Of a stretch of 21,491 bases of DNA, positions 15,376 to 21,491 are shown in pieces (positions within the stretch are counted from its first letter, which is position 1; the number at the start of each line of letters is the position of its first letter). A program made the position numbers and the translations under genes. The notes under the pieces were generated by a model, which worked only from the letters and a program-made list of their open reading frames with translations, made no database searches and was not told where the DNA came from. This DNA comes from Thermohalobaculum sp035512995. Lineage in GTDB: Bacteria > Pseudomonadota > Alphaproteobacteria > Rhodobacterales > Rhodobacteraceae. Location: NCBI GenBank assembly GCA_035512995.1, contig DATKCY010000325.1:1-21491 (forward strand), written 5' to 3'.

Positions 15376-15402
15376 ATGCGGCGCGGGCGGACCCCGCCGC
15401 AT
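15376..15402 (-). terminator. Hairpin downstream of flp
   Basis: ATGCGGCG (15376-15383) pairs with CGCCGCAT (15395-15402), extended inside by GGG/CCC. It lies 22 bp beyond the flp stop on the minus strand. There is no T-run, so partial termination or an RNA processing/stability element is likelier than full termination. Confidence 0.5.
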
Positions 15403-15423
15403 CGCCCTGACGGCTCGCGACCG

Positions 15424-15582
15424 TCAGAGGCTGTTGGCGATCGTGTTGAACGTGGTCGAGAGGCTGTCGCCGGCGAGGGTGACTCCGCCGATGATCACGA
15501 CCGCGATGAGCGCGGCGATCAGACCGTACTCGATTGCGGTCGCGCCCTCTTCCCTCCAAAAAAACTGCTTCAGCATTGCCAT
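15424..15582 (-). CDS. flp: Flp-type major pilin
   Basis: A 52-residue type IVb pilin precursor, the usual size for Flp. The start MAMLKQFFWREEG is the leader; cleavage after Gly13 would leave ATAIEYGLIAALIAVVIIGG, with Glu at +5 and Tyr at +6 of the mature protein, the Flp signature. A C-terminal segment ending TFNTIANSL follows. The product is the structural subunit of the pilus. Ribosome binding site GGAG at good spacing. Codons 7-9 contain a run of seven T. It lies upstream of cpaF on the same strand, 112 bp away, separated by hairpins, as expected for a pilin made in excess of the assembly proteins. Confidence 0.95.
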   Translation of the reverse strand: MAMLKQFFWREEGATAIEYGLIAALIAVVIIGGVTLAGDSLSTTFNTIANSL

Positions 15583-15732
15583 CTTGTTGCTCCTTCATCC
15601 AAGAGTGTGCGTCGTGATTTACATGAATTCCATCTTATTTCAACAACCGAGTCTATAGGCTGGTGGAGTAAAATACAGAGGAAAAATTTCTAATTTTATA
15701 CTTTTGCGGCGTTCCCTCGACGTTCCCTCGAC
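15583..15732 (-). promoter_or_regulatory. flp promoter region with candidate -10 and tandem repeat
   Basis: AT-rich leader. On the minus strand, TATAAA (15695-15700) sits in an A/T run (about 15684-15706). A tandem 11-bp repeat covers the place where its -35 box should be, and no good -35 is seen. A second candidate is TTGTTG, 17 bp, TGTAAA nearer the gene (about 15619-15647). The first would leave a leader of roughly 105 nt. Confidence 0.45.
15711..15732. repeat. Tandem 11-bp repeat, candidate regulator site
   Basis: GTTCCCTCGAC occurs twice head to tail (15711-15721 and 15722-15732), followed by a further GTC. It lies between the divergent flp and secretin-N-domain genes. The 11-bp period is close to one helical turn, so two protein subunits could bind the same DNA face. 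Confidence 0.7.
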
Positions 15733-15824
15733 GTCCGGCGTCGTCGCGGTAACGCTTGGGTCACGCGTCGGCGCCATTGTGGACGCACGGCGGACGGACC
15801 GGGTGCCGAGAGGGAGGGCGCGCC

Positions 15825-16382
15825 TTGCGGATCAGGCTTCGACAGATCGCGCTGGTGGTGCCGCTGCTGGCGGCCGGTGGCGCGCGCGCCGGCATGGAGG
15901 GTGTGACGGCGGGCCCCGCGATCCCCGCCTCGCCCGAGGTCGCGGTGCGCGCGGCCGCGCTGCGCCTCGGCCACGCGGAGGTCGTGCGCTTCTCCGAGCC
16001 GGTGGGCACGATCATCGTCGGCGATTCCGGCGTCCTCGACGCGACGGCGGTCAACGACCGGACCGTGGTGCTGACCGCGCTGGCCGCCGGCACGACGAAC
16101 GTGGTCGTCCTGGGAGAGGAGGCGGAGGTCCTGTCCCGCCTGAACGTGCGCGTGAGCGTGCCGCAGGAGCCGCGGGCGGAGGTCTTTCGCGGGAGCGAGC
16201 GCACGGTGATGGTCTGCAATCCCGACTGCGTCCCGCTGGGCGCGCCGCCGGGCGGTCGCGCCGGCGGGATCGAGGCGGAGCCGTCGGCGCGGGCCGGGGC
16301 GGAAGCGCCCGCCGAGGGCGATGCGGCGGAGGAGGAGCCGGCGGACGCCGAGGGTCCGGAGACGGGCGGCGCGGCGCAGTAG
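15825..16382 (+). CDS. Stand-alone secretin/pilus N-terminal domain protein
   Basis: 185 residues with TTG start, preceded by GAGGGAGGG; a further upstream TTG (15756) lacks a binding site. Signal peptide about 1-22 (QIALVVPLLAAGGARA). Residues about 46-111 (LRLGHAEVVRFSEPVGTIIV, then NDRTVVLTALAAGTTNVVVLG) align by eye with CpaC residues 53-120 in this same window, so this is a PF13629-type pilus-formation domain without a secretin channel. A CNPDC motif (131-135) and an acidic Ala/Glu/Gly-rich tail follow. Expected to be periplasmic and to act with the Tad secretin. It is divergent from flp. The precise role is unknown. Confidence 0.8.
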   Translation: MRIRLRQIALVVPLLAAGGARAGMEGVTAGPAIPASPEVAVRAAALRLGHAEVVRFSEPVGTIIVGDSGVLDATAVNDRTVVLTALAAGTTNVVVLGEEAEVLSRLNVRVSVPQEPRAEVFRGSERTVMVCNPDCVPLGAPPGGRAGGIEAEPSARAGAEAPAEGDAAEEEPADAEGPETGGAAQ

Positions 16383-16521
16383 GCGGTCCGACGGCGCCCC
16401 TCCCGGTCGCCGGAGCTGCCGCCGTCCTATTCGTCCGGCGCCATCCGCGCTCCTCCGGCCGGTGATGCGCCGGCGCTCCGCGCGCCCCGGAGCCCCATGA
16501 CTGCCCCGTGACGCGCCTGCC

Positions 16522-16549
16522 TTGCATTCCCGGCCGAATCGCGTAGAAC
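16522..16549 (+). promoter_or_regulatory. Candidate rplY promoter
   Basis: TTGCAT (16522-16527), a 16-bp spacer, TAGAAC (16544-16549), about 75 bp before the rplY start, within the 244-bp space after the secretin-N-domain gene. Only a partial match to consensus. Apart from short G/C inverted repeats (16435-16441 with 16467-16473) I see nothing else in that space. Confidence 0.35.
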
Positions 16550-16626
16550 GCCGCATCCCGCGGCGCTTACACCCCTGGAGGATCGTCCGCGGCGATACGG
16601 TTTCACCGAAGCGAGGAGCTCTCCCG

Positions 16627-17313
16627 ATGGCAGACATGCCGATCATCGAGGCTCACGCGCGGGAAGGAACGGGCAAAGGGGCTGCCCGCGCCGCGCGCAG
16701 AGCCGGGTTCGTGCCCGCCGTCGTCTACGGCGGCAACAAGGACCCGAAATCCGTCAACATCCGCCACAACGTCCTCCTGAAGGCGCTGAAGCAGGGCCGT
16801 TTCCTGTCGACGCTCGTCAAGATCGACGTCGAGGGCGAGCAGACCACCGTCATCTGCCGCGACGTGCAGCGCGACGTCGTGCGCGACCTGCCGATCCACG
16901 CCGACTTCCTGCGGCTCAGCGAGCGGTCGATGATCAACCTGTTCATCCCGGTCGTCTTCACCGGCGAGGAGGAGTGCCCGGGGCTCCGCGCGGGCGGCGT
17001 GCTGACGGTCGTGCGCAACGAGGTCGAGCTGCGCGTGCGCGCCGGCGACATCCCCGAGCAGATCACGGTCGACCTCTCGGGCTTCGAGATCGGCGACACG
17101 CTGCACATCAGCCAGGCCGACGTGCCCGCGGGCGCGAAGCCGACGATCGGCCGCGACTTCGTCATCGCCAACATCCAGCCGCCGTCGAGCCTGGCGAGCC
17201 AGGAGGACGAGGAGGAGGCCGAGGCCGCCGAGGCCGAGGCCGCCGAGGCCGAGGGCGAGGAGACCGCCGAGCGCGAGGAGGCTCCCGCCGAGGGCGAGGG
17301 CGCGAAGGAGTAA
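16627..17313 (+). CDS. rplY: 50S ribosomal protein L25 / Ctc family
   Basis: 228 residues, the long CTC form. The N-terminal L25 domain (about 5-95) binds 5S rRNA: IIEAHAREGTGKGAARAARR, then FVPAVVYGGNKDPKSVNI. The C-terminal TL5-type beta domain covers about 103-186 (NLFIPVVFTGEEECPGLRAGG). Residues 192-228 form an acidic Glu/Ala-rich tail. The ATG at 16627 has GAGGAG (16613-16618) at 8-nt spacing; a longer frame to 16522 has no support. The peptidyl-tRNA hydrolase gene (pth), which often follows rplY in relatives, is not here; ileS comes next. Confidence 0.95.
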   Translation: MADMPIIEAHAREGTGKGAARAARRAGFVPAVVYGGNKDPKSVNIRHNVLLKALKQGRFLSTLVKIDVEGEQTTVICRDVQRDVVRDLPIHADFLRLSERSMINLFIPVVFTGEEECPGLRAGGVLTVVRNEVELRVRAGDIPEQITVDLSGFEIGDTLHISQADVPAGAKPTIGRDFVIANIQPPSSLASQEDEEEAEAAEAEAAEAEGEETAEREEAPAEGEGAKE

Positions 17314-17339
17314 TCCTCGCGCTGCCGCGGACACTCGGG

Positions 17340-17363
17340 CACCGGCCGGACCCCCGGCCGGTG
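17340..17363 (+). terminator. Hairpin after rplY
   Basis: A perfect 10-bp stem (17340-17349 with 17354-17363) with an ACCC loop, 27 bp past the rplY stop. No T-run follows, so termination is possible but not assured. Confidence 0.5.
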
Positions 17364-17387
17364 GTTCGGTTCGCGCTCCCCGGCTGC

Positions 17388-17416
17388 TGGACGCTCCCGG
17401 CGCCCGAGGCTATAAG
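17388..17416 (+). promoter_or_regulatory. Candidate ileS promoter
   Basis: TGGACG (17388-17393), a 17-bp spacer, TATAAG (17411-17416), with the ileS start at 17549. It lies between the rplY hairpin and ileS and would give a leader of about 125 nt. I see no T-box-like or other riboswitch structure in that leader by eye. Confidence 0.45.
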
Positions 17417-17548
17417 CCCGGCCCATGCCCCGTACCATCGCCACGGCCACGCGAATTACCGGCCCGGCCCGCTGAGCGCGAGCCGGGACGCCGGGGCCGA
17501 TGCGCCCGAGACCACGAAGAGCGACACGCGACCGACGAGAGGCGTCAG

Positions 17549-20485
17549 ATGACCGCCGAGACCGACACCGGCGCCAAGCCCGCCGCGGCGGAGGAGCCGG
17601 ACTACAAGGACACGCTCTTCCTGCCGAAGACCGATTTTCCCATGCGCGCCGGGCTGCCGAAGCGCGAGCCGGAGTGGCTGAGGCGCTGGGAGGAGATCGA
17701 CGTCTACCACCGGCTGCGCGCCGGCGCCGGCGACCGCCCGCCCTACGTGCTGCACGACGGGCCACCCTATGCCAACGGCCACCTGCACATCGGCCACGCG
17801 CTCAACAAGATCCTCAAGGACTTCGTCGTGCGCGCGCACCAGATGCTGGGCCACGACAGCCGCTACGTGCCCGGCTGGGACTGCCACGGGCTGCCGATCG
17901 AGTGGAAGATCGAGGAGCGCTACCGGGCGAAGGGCCTCGACAAGGACGAGGTCCCGATCAATGAGTTGCGCGCCGAGTGCCGCCGCTTCGCGGAGGAATG
18001 GATCGACGTCCAGCGCGCCGAGTTCAGGCGCCTCGGCGTCACCGGCGACTGGGAGGACCCGTACCTGACGATGGCCCACGGGGCCGAGGCCGTGATAGCC
18101 GAGGAATTCCAGACGTTCCTGATGAACGGCTCGCTCTACCGCGGATCGAAGCCGGTGATGTGGTCGGTGGTCGAGAAGACCGCGCTCGCCGAGGCCGAGG
18201 TCGAGTACCACGACCACAAGAGCCATACGGTGTGGGTGAAGTTTCCGGTCTTTATCGCGGCCCGTGATGGTGCGGAACTGTCCGACTTGCTTGGGACAAA
18301 CATCGTAATCTGGACAACTACTCCGTGGACTCTCCCGCAAAACCGCGCGATTTGCTACAATCCCGATCTAGACTACGGCCTCTATCGGGTGACTGCCGCA
18401 CCCGATGGCAACTGGGCACGCACTGGCGACCTATATCTACTCGCCGACGCACTGGCCGAGGAGGTCATGAGCAAGGCGCGGGTCGAGAGCTGGGAAAAGG
18501 TTCGGGCCGTCTCACCGGACGAGTTACGTGGGCTTGTTTGCGCCCACCCGTTCCGCGACCTGGACGGGGCGCAGGGCGAGTGGGACTTCCCCGTACCCAT
18601 GCTGCCGGGCCCGCACGTCACCGACGAGGCCGGCACCGGCTTCGTCCACACCGCGCCCAGCCACGGCGCCGACGACTACGCGATCGGCCAGAAGCACGGC
18701 CTGCCGATGACGCACAACGTGCTCGAGGACGGCTCCTTCCGGCCTGACCTGCCGTTCTTCGGCGGCGCCGTGATCTTCGACGAGAAGGGCCGCGAGAAGG
18801 ACGCCAACGCCCGCGTGATCGACAAGCTGGCCGAGGCCGGGGCGCTGATCGCGCGCGGGCGGCTCATGCACTCCTACCCGCACTCGTGGCGGTCGAAGGC
18901 GCCGCTGATCTTCCGCAACACGCCGCAGTGGTTCGTCGCGATCGACGAGCCGCTCGACGACGGCATGGGCGAGGACGGCGACACGATCCGCGCGCGGGCG
19001 CTGAAGTCCATCGACGAGCGGGTCACGTGGACGCCGCCGTCGGGCCGGAACCGGCTCCGCGCGATGATCGAGAACCGGCCGGACTGGGTGCTCTCGCGCC
19101 AGCGCGCCTGGGGCGTGCCGCTGACCGCCTTCGTCCACCGCGAGACCGGCGATCTGCTCCGCGACCCGGCCGTCAACGCGCGCATCGTCGAGGCTTTTCG
19201 CGCGGAAGGCGCCGACGCCTGGTTCGCCGACGGCGCGGCCGAACGTTTCTTGGCGCCCGACCACGACCCGGCGGAGTGGGAGCAGGTGACCGACATCCTC
19301 GACGTCTGGTTCGATTCCGGCTCCACCCACGCCTTCGTGCTCCGCGACCGGGCCGACGGGGTCTGGCCGGCCGACCTCTATCTCGAGGGCACCGACCAGC
19401 ACCGCGGCTGGTTCCACTCGTCGCTCCTCCAGTCGTGCGGCACGCGCGGGCGGGCGCCCTACGAGGGCGTGCTGACGCACGGCTTCACGCTGGACGAGAA
19501 GGGCCAGAAGATGGCCAAGTCGCTCGGCAACACGGTCGCGCCGGAAAAGGTCATCGCGCAGTACGGCGCCGACATCCTGCGCCTCTGGGTCGCGCAGTCG
19601 GACTATTCGGGCGACCTGCGGATCGGCCCCGAGATCCTCAAGGGCACGGCCGACAGCTACCGGCGGCTCAGGAACACGCTCCGCTTCCTGCTCGGCGCCC
19701 TCGACGGCTTCGACGAGGCCGAGCGGATCGAGCCGGACGAGATGCCCGAGCTCGAGCGCTGGGTGCTGCACCGGCTGGCCCGGCTCGACGGCGAGGTGCG
19801 GCGCGGCTACCGCGCGCACGACTTCCAGGACGTGTTCCAGAAGCTCTTCGCCTTCGCGACCTCGGACCTCTCGGCCTTCTGGTTCGACATCCGCAAGGAC
19901 GCGCTCTACTGCGACCCGGCCGGCGCCGCGCGCAGGCGGGCGACCCGCACCGTGCTCGACGCCGTGTTCCACCGGCTCGTGACCTGGCTCGCGCCGATGC
20001 TCGCCTTCACGATGGAGGAGGTGTGGATCGAGCGCTTCCCGGGGGCGGAAAGCTCGGTCCACCTGGTCGACTTCCCGGAGACGCCGCAGGCCTGGCGGGA
20101 CGACGCGCTGGCCGCGCGCTGGGCCGCCGTCCGCCGGGTCCGCCGCGTCGTGACCGGCGCGCTCGAGGTCGAGCGGCGCGCGGGTCGCATCGGCGCCTCG
20201 CTCGAGGCGGCGCCCGTCCTGCACGTGGACGACGCGGAGCTTCGGGCCCTGCTCGACGCGGTGCCGCTGGCCGAGCTCTGCATCACCTCCGCCATCCGCG
20301 TGACCGGCGACCCGGCCCCGGACGGCGCGTTCCGCCTGCCCGAGGTGCCGGGCGTCGCCGTCGTCCCGGCCGAGGCGGAGGGCGCGAAATGCGCCCGCTG
20401 CTGGAAGGTGCTGCCCGACGTCGGCGCGCATGCGCATGCGGGCGTCTGCGGCCGCTGCGACGCCGCGCTCGCTCGATCCCGATGA
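17549..20485 (+). CDS. ileS: Isoleucyl-tRNA synthetase
   Basis: 978 residues, normal for the bacterial type. The enzyme charges tRNA(Ile) and hydrolyses mischarged Val-tRNA(Ile). Class I motifs: HIGH at 80-83 (PYANGHLHIGHALNK) and KMSKS as KMAKS at 654-658. The CP1 editing domain shows the Thr-rich WTTTPWTLPQN peptide and GTGFVHTAPSHGADDY. The C-terminal zinc finger has CARCWK and CGRCD. The ATG at 17549 has GAGAGG upstream. Codons in 18242-18538 (residues 232-330) are unlike the rest: ACT, GTA, CTA, TTA, TTT and ATT are used although the gene otherwise takes G/C-ending codons, while protein motifs stay intact. The lspA gene follows. Confidence 0.97.
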   Translation: MTAETDTGAKPAAAEEPDYKDTLFLPKTDFPMRAGLPKREPEWLRRWEEIDVYHRLRAGAGDRPPYVLHDGPPYANGHLHIGHALNKILKDFVVRAHQMLGHDSRYVPGWDCHGLPIEWKIEERYRAKGLDKDEVPINELRAECRRFAEEWIDVQRAEFRRLGVTGDWEDPYLTMAHGAEAVIAEEFQTFLMNGSLYRGSKPVMWSVVEKTALAEAEVEYHDHKSHTVWVKFPVFIAARDGAELSDLLGTNIVIWTTTPWTLPQNRAICYNPDLDYGLYRVTAAPDGNWARTGDLYLLADALAEEVMSKARVESWEKVRAVSPDELRGLVCAHPFRDLDGAQGEWDFPVPMLPGPHVTDEAGTGFVHTAPSHGADDYAIGQKHGLPMTHNVLEDGSFRPDLPFFGGAVIFDEKGREKDANARVIDKLAEAGALIARGRLMHSYPHSWRSKAPLIFRNTPQWFVAIDEPLDDGMGEDGDTIRARALKSIDERVTWTPPSGRNRLRAMIENRPDWVLSRQRAWGVPLTAFVHRETGDLLRDPAVNARIVEAFRAEGADAWFADGAAERFLAPDHDPAEWEQVTDILDVWFDSGSTHAFVLRDRADGVWPADLYLEGTDQHRGWFHSSLLQSCGTRGRAPYEGVLTHGFTLDEKGQKMAKSLGNTVAPEKVIAQYGADILRLWVAQSDYSGDLRIGPEILKGTADSYRRLRNTLRFLLGALDGFDEAERIEPDEMPELERWVLHRLARLDGEVRRGYRAHDFQDVFQKLFAFATSDLSAFWFDIRKDALYCDPAGAARRRATRTVLDAVFHRLVTWLAPMLAFTMEEVWIERFPGAESSVHLVDFPETPQAWRDDALAARWAAVRRVRRVVTGALEVERRAGRIGASLEAAPVLHVDDAELRALLDAVPLAELCITSAIRVTGDPAPDGAFRLPEVPGVAVVPAEAEGAKCARCWKVLPDVGAHAHAGVCGRCDAALARSR
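18242..18538 (+). other. Codon-atypical segment within ileS
   Basis: About 99 codons with clearly lower third-position GC, including a TTA leucine codon (in GAGTTACGT, about 18522-18530), three CTA codons, and a run ACA ACT ACT CCG TGG ACT. The segment starts and ends rather sharply against normal high-GC3 sequence and covers the Thr-rich part of the editing domain. Confidence 0.8.
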
Positions 20486-20509
20486 GTTCGGCACCATGTT
20501 CGGGATCGA
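20473..20509 (+). other. Inverted repeat spanning the ileS stop codon
   Basis: TCGATCCCGA (20473-20482) pairs perfectly with TCGGGATCGA (20500-20509), leaving a 17-nt loop that starts with the TGA stop (20483-20485). No T-run. The rest of the 151-bp space to lspA holds nothing I recognise. Confidence 0.5.
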
Positions 20510-20636
20510 CCGGGCAATCCGCCATCGTGGCGACGGAGTTCCGCGGACGCTCGTGAAGTCGTTCGACGAGGAATGCCAGCCGCTTCCCGGAGGACCGACC
20601 TTGCCGAACGCCTGGCCCAACCGAGACGGCTTGCAG

Positions 20637-21164
20637 ATGAGTCAGCGCCACATTCCCGGTGAAAGCCGCCGTCCGGACCCCGACGGGCCGCTCCTGAGCG
20701 CCCGGCGGACGCTCCGGCTGATCGCGCTGGTGGCGCTCGCCGTCTTCCTCCTCGACCAGCTGACCAAGTGGCTGGTGGTCGAGGCGATGGACCTGGCCAA
20801 CCGCCAGGAGATCAGGGTCGTCGATCCGTTCCTGAACTTCACCATGGCCTGGAACACCGGCATCAATTTCGGCCTGTTCGGCGCCGACGACGCGGGCCTG
20901 CAACGCTGGGTTCTGGTCGGGCTCGCGCTCGCGATCTCGGGGGCGCTCGCCTGGTGGGCGGTGCGCCGGGGCGAGTGGTGGCTGGCGCTCGGCGCCGGCA
21001 TCGTCATGGGCGGCGCCGTCGGCAACGCCTGGGACCGGGTCCGCTACGGCGCCGTCGCCGACTTCCTGAACATGAGCTGCTGCGGCATCGACAACCCGTA
21101 CGCGTTCAACGTGGCCGACGTCGCGATCTTCGCGGGCGCGGTCCTGATCGCGCTGAAGGCATGA
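20637..21164 (+). CDS. lspA: Lipoprotein signal peptidase (signal peptidase II)
   Basis: 175 residues. LspA is an inner-membrane aspartyl protease that cleaves prolipoproteins at the lipidated Cys, and so would mature the lipoproteins encoded in this window. Four membrane helices (about 25-47, 66-82, 88-108, 114-131 or the C-terminal 158-174) and conserved blocks are visible: AWNTGINFGLF (71-81), GGAVGNAWDRVRYGAVADFLN (125-145) and NPYAFNVADVAI (153-164), with catalytic Asp142 and Asp161. The ATG at 20637 gives a normal length, though its ribosome binding site is weak; the longer frame to 20430 overlaps ileS and is not supported. The ileS-lspA order is widespread. Confidence 0.94.
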   Translation: MSQRHIPGESRRPDPDGPLLSARRTLRLIALVALAVFLLDQLTKWLVVEAMDLANRQEIRVVDPFLNFTMAWNTGINFGLFGADDAGLQRWVLVGLALAISGALAWWAVRRGEWWLALGAGIVMGGAVGNAWDRVRYGAVADFLNMSCCGIDNPYAFNVADVAIFAGAVLIALKA

Positions 21165-21243
21165 GCGGGCGGAACCGTTGCGCCCCGCGCGCCGAGGCGC
21201 CACACTGCGCCCCGCGCCGCCGGCGCCGGAGTGGAGGGAGAGA

Positions 21244-21491
21244 ATGAGACTGCATCTCGGAGCGCTGCTGGCGACGACCATCGCCGCGGGCGCGCTCACC
21301 GCCGGCTGCGACCGCATCGGCAGCCCGCTCCAGGCGCTGGGGCAGGGGATCCCGCCGCCCGACGAGTTCGCCGTCATCAAGCGCCGGCCGCTGCAGATGC
21401 CGCCCGGCCTCGGCCTGCCCGAGCCCCGGCCCGGCGCGCCCTCGCCGCTCGACCCGCAGCCGCGGGCCGAGGCGGCGCTGGCGCTACTCGG
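21244..21491 (+). CDS. bamF: BamF-type (DUF3035) lipoprotein, 3' truncated by window edge
   Basis: 82 codons are visible and the frame runs off the window. Signal sequence MRLHLGALLATTIAAGALTA with lipobox LTAGC (18-22). The mature part contains PPPDEFAVIKRRPLQMPPGL followed by LPEPRPG, the pattern of DUF3035 proteins described as BamF, an outer-membrane lipoprotein of the alphaproteobacterial BAM complex. ATG at 21244 has a strong GGAGGGAGAG upstream. It follows lspA, as is common in Rhodobacterales. The family call rests on this N-terminal motif only. Confidence 0.8.
   Translation, partial: MRLHLGALLATTIAAGALTAGCDRIGSPLQALGQGIPPPDEFAVIKRRPLQMPPGLGLPEPRPGAPSPLDPQPRAEAALALL

Noticed and set aside
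16051..16527. Minus-strand frame opposite the secretin-N-domain gene
   Set aside because: Pro/Arg/Ala-rich shadow with no domain.
18524..20620. 698-residue minus-strand open frame opposite ileS
   Set aside because: Antisense shadow; it ends where the codon-atypical ileS segment begins, as expected when GC3 drops.

Overview
The window is about 70% GC and comes from an alphaproteobacterium, most probably of Rhodobacterales type. The basis is the strong G/C third-position bias, the gatC/gatA, rplY, ileS-lspA and BamF (DUF3035) genes, and a Caulobacter-style tad/cpa pilus locus. No tRNA, rRNA, CRISPR array, transposase or integrase was found.

Layout: (1) 3-680 is the 3' end of an acidic, repeat-rich PRC-barrel protein followed by a textbook terminator. 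(2) 912-1778 holds a small membrane ORF, a cold-shock protein and a 37-residue micro-ORF candidate. (3) gatC-gatA (tRNA amidotransferase, minus strand) is divergent from a UPF0173 metallo-beta-lactamase-fold hydrolase. (4) 4474-16382 is a tad (tight adherence / Flp pilus) island in at least four transcription units: cpaB-cpaE-tadE-tadE (minus), tadD-cpaC-lipoprotein (plus, divergent from cpaB), flp followed by cpaF-tadB-tadC-tadG (minus), and a stand-alone secretin N-domain protein (plus, divergent from flp). (5) 16627 to the end is housekeeping on the plus strand: rplY (L25/Ctc), ileS, lspA and the start of a BamF-type lipoprotein cut by the window edge.

How the pilus genes fit together: Flp pilin and the TadE pseudopilins are inserted in the inner membrane. 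CpaF powers assembly on the TadB/TadC platform, and CpaE/TadZ localises the machine. CpaC forms the outer-membrane secretin with help from the TadD-type TPR lipoprotein and CpaB. TadG is membrane-anchored with a large periplasmic part. The prepilin peptidase (CpaA/TadV), which would have to process Flp and the TadE proteins, is not in the window.

The most noteworthy signals are: a roughly 300-bp stretch of atypical codon use inside the editing domain of ileS; a stand-alone paralogue of the CpaC N-terminal domain facing flp across a promoter region with a tandem 11-bp repeat; a CpaE with both Walker-A lysines replaced; an unassigned lipoprotein where CpaD might be expected; a long compound inverted repeat between the lipoprotein gene and tadG; and a 39-bp minisatellite in the PRC-barrel gene. 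I found no convincing evidence of a wholly new defence or mobile system.
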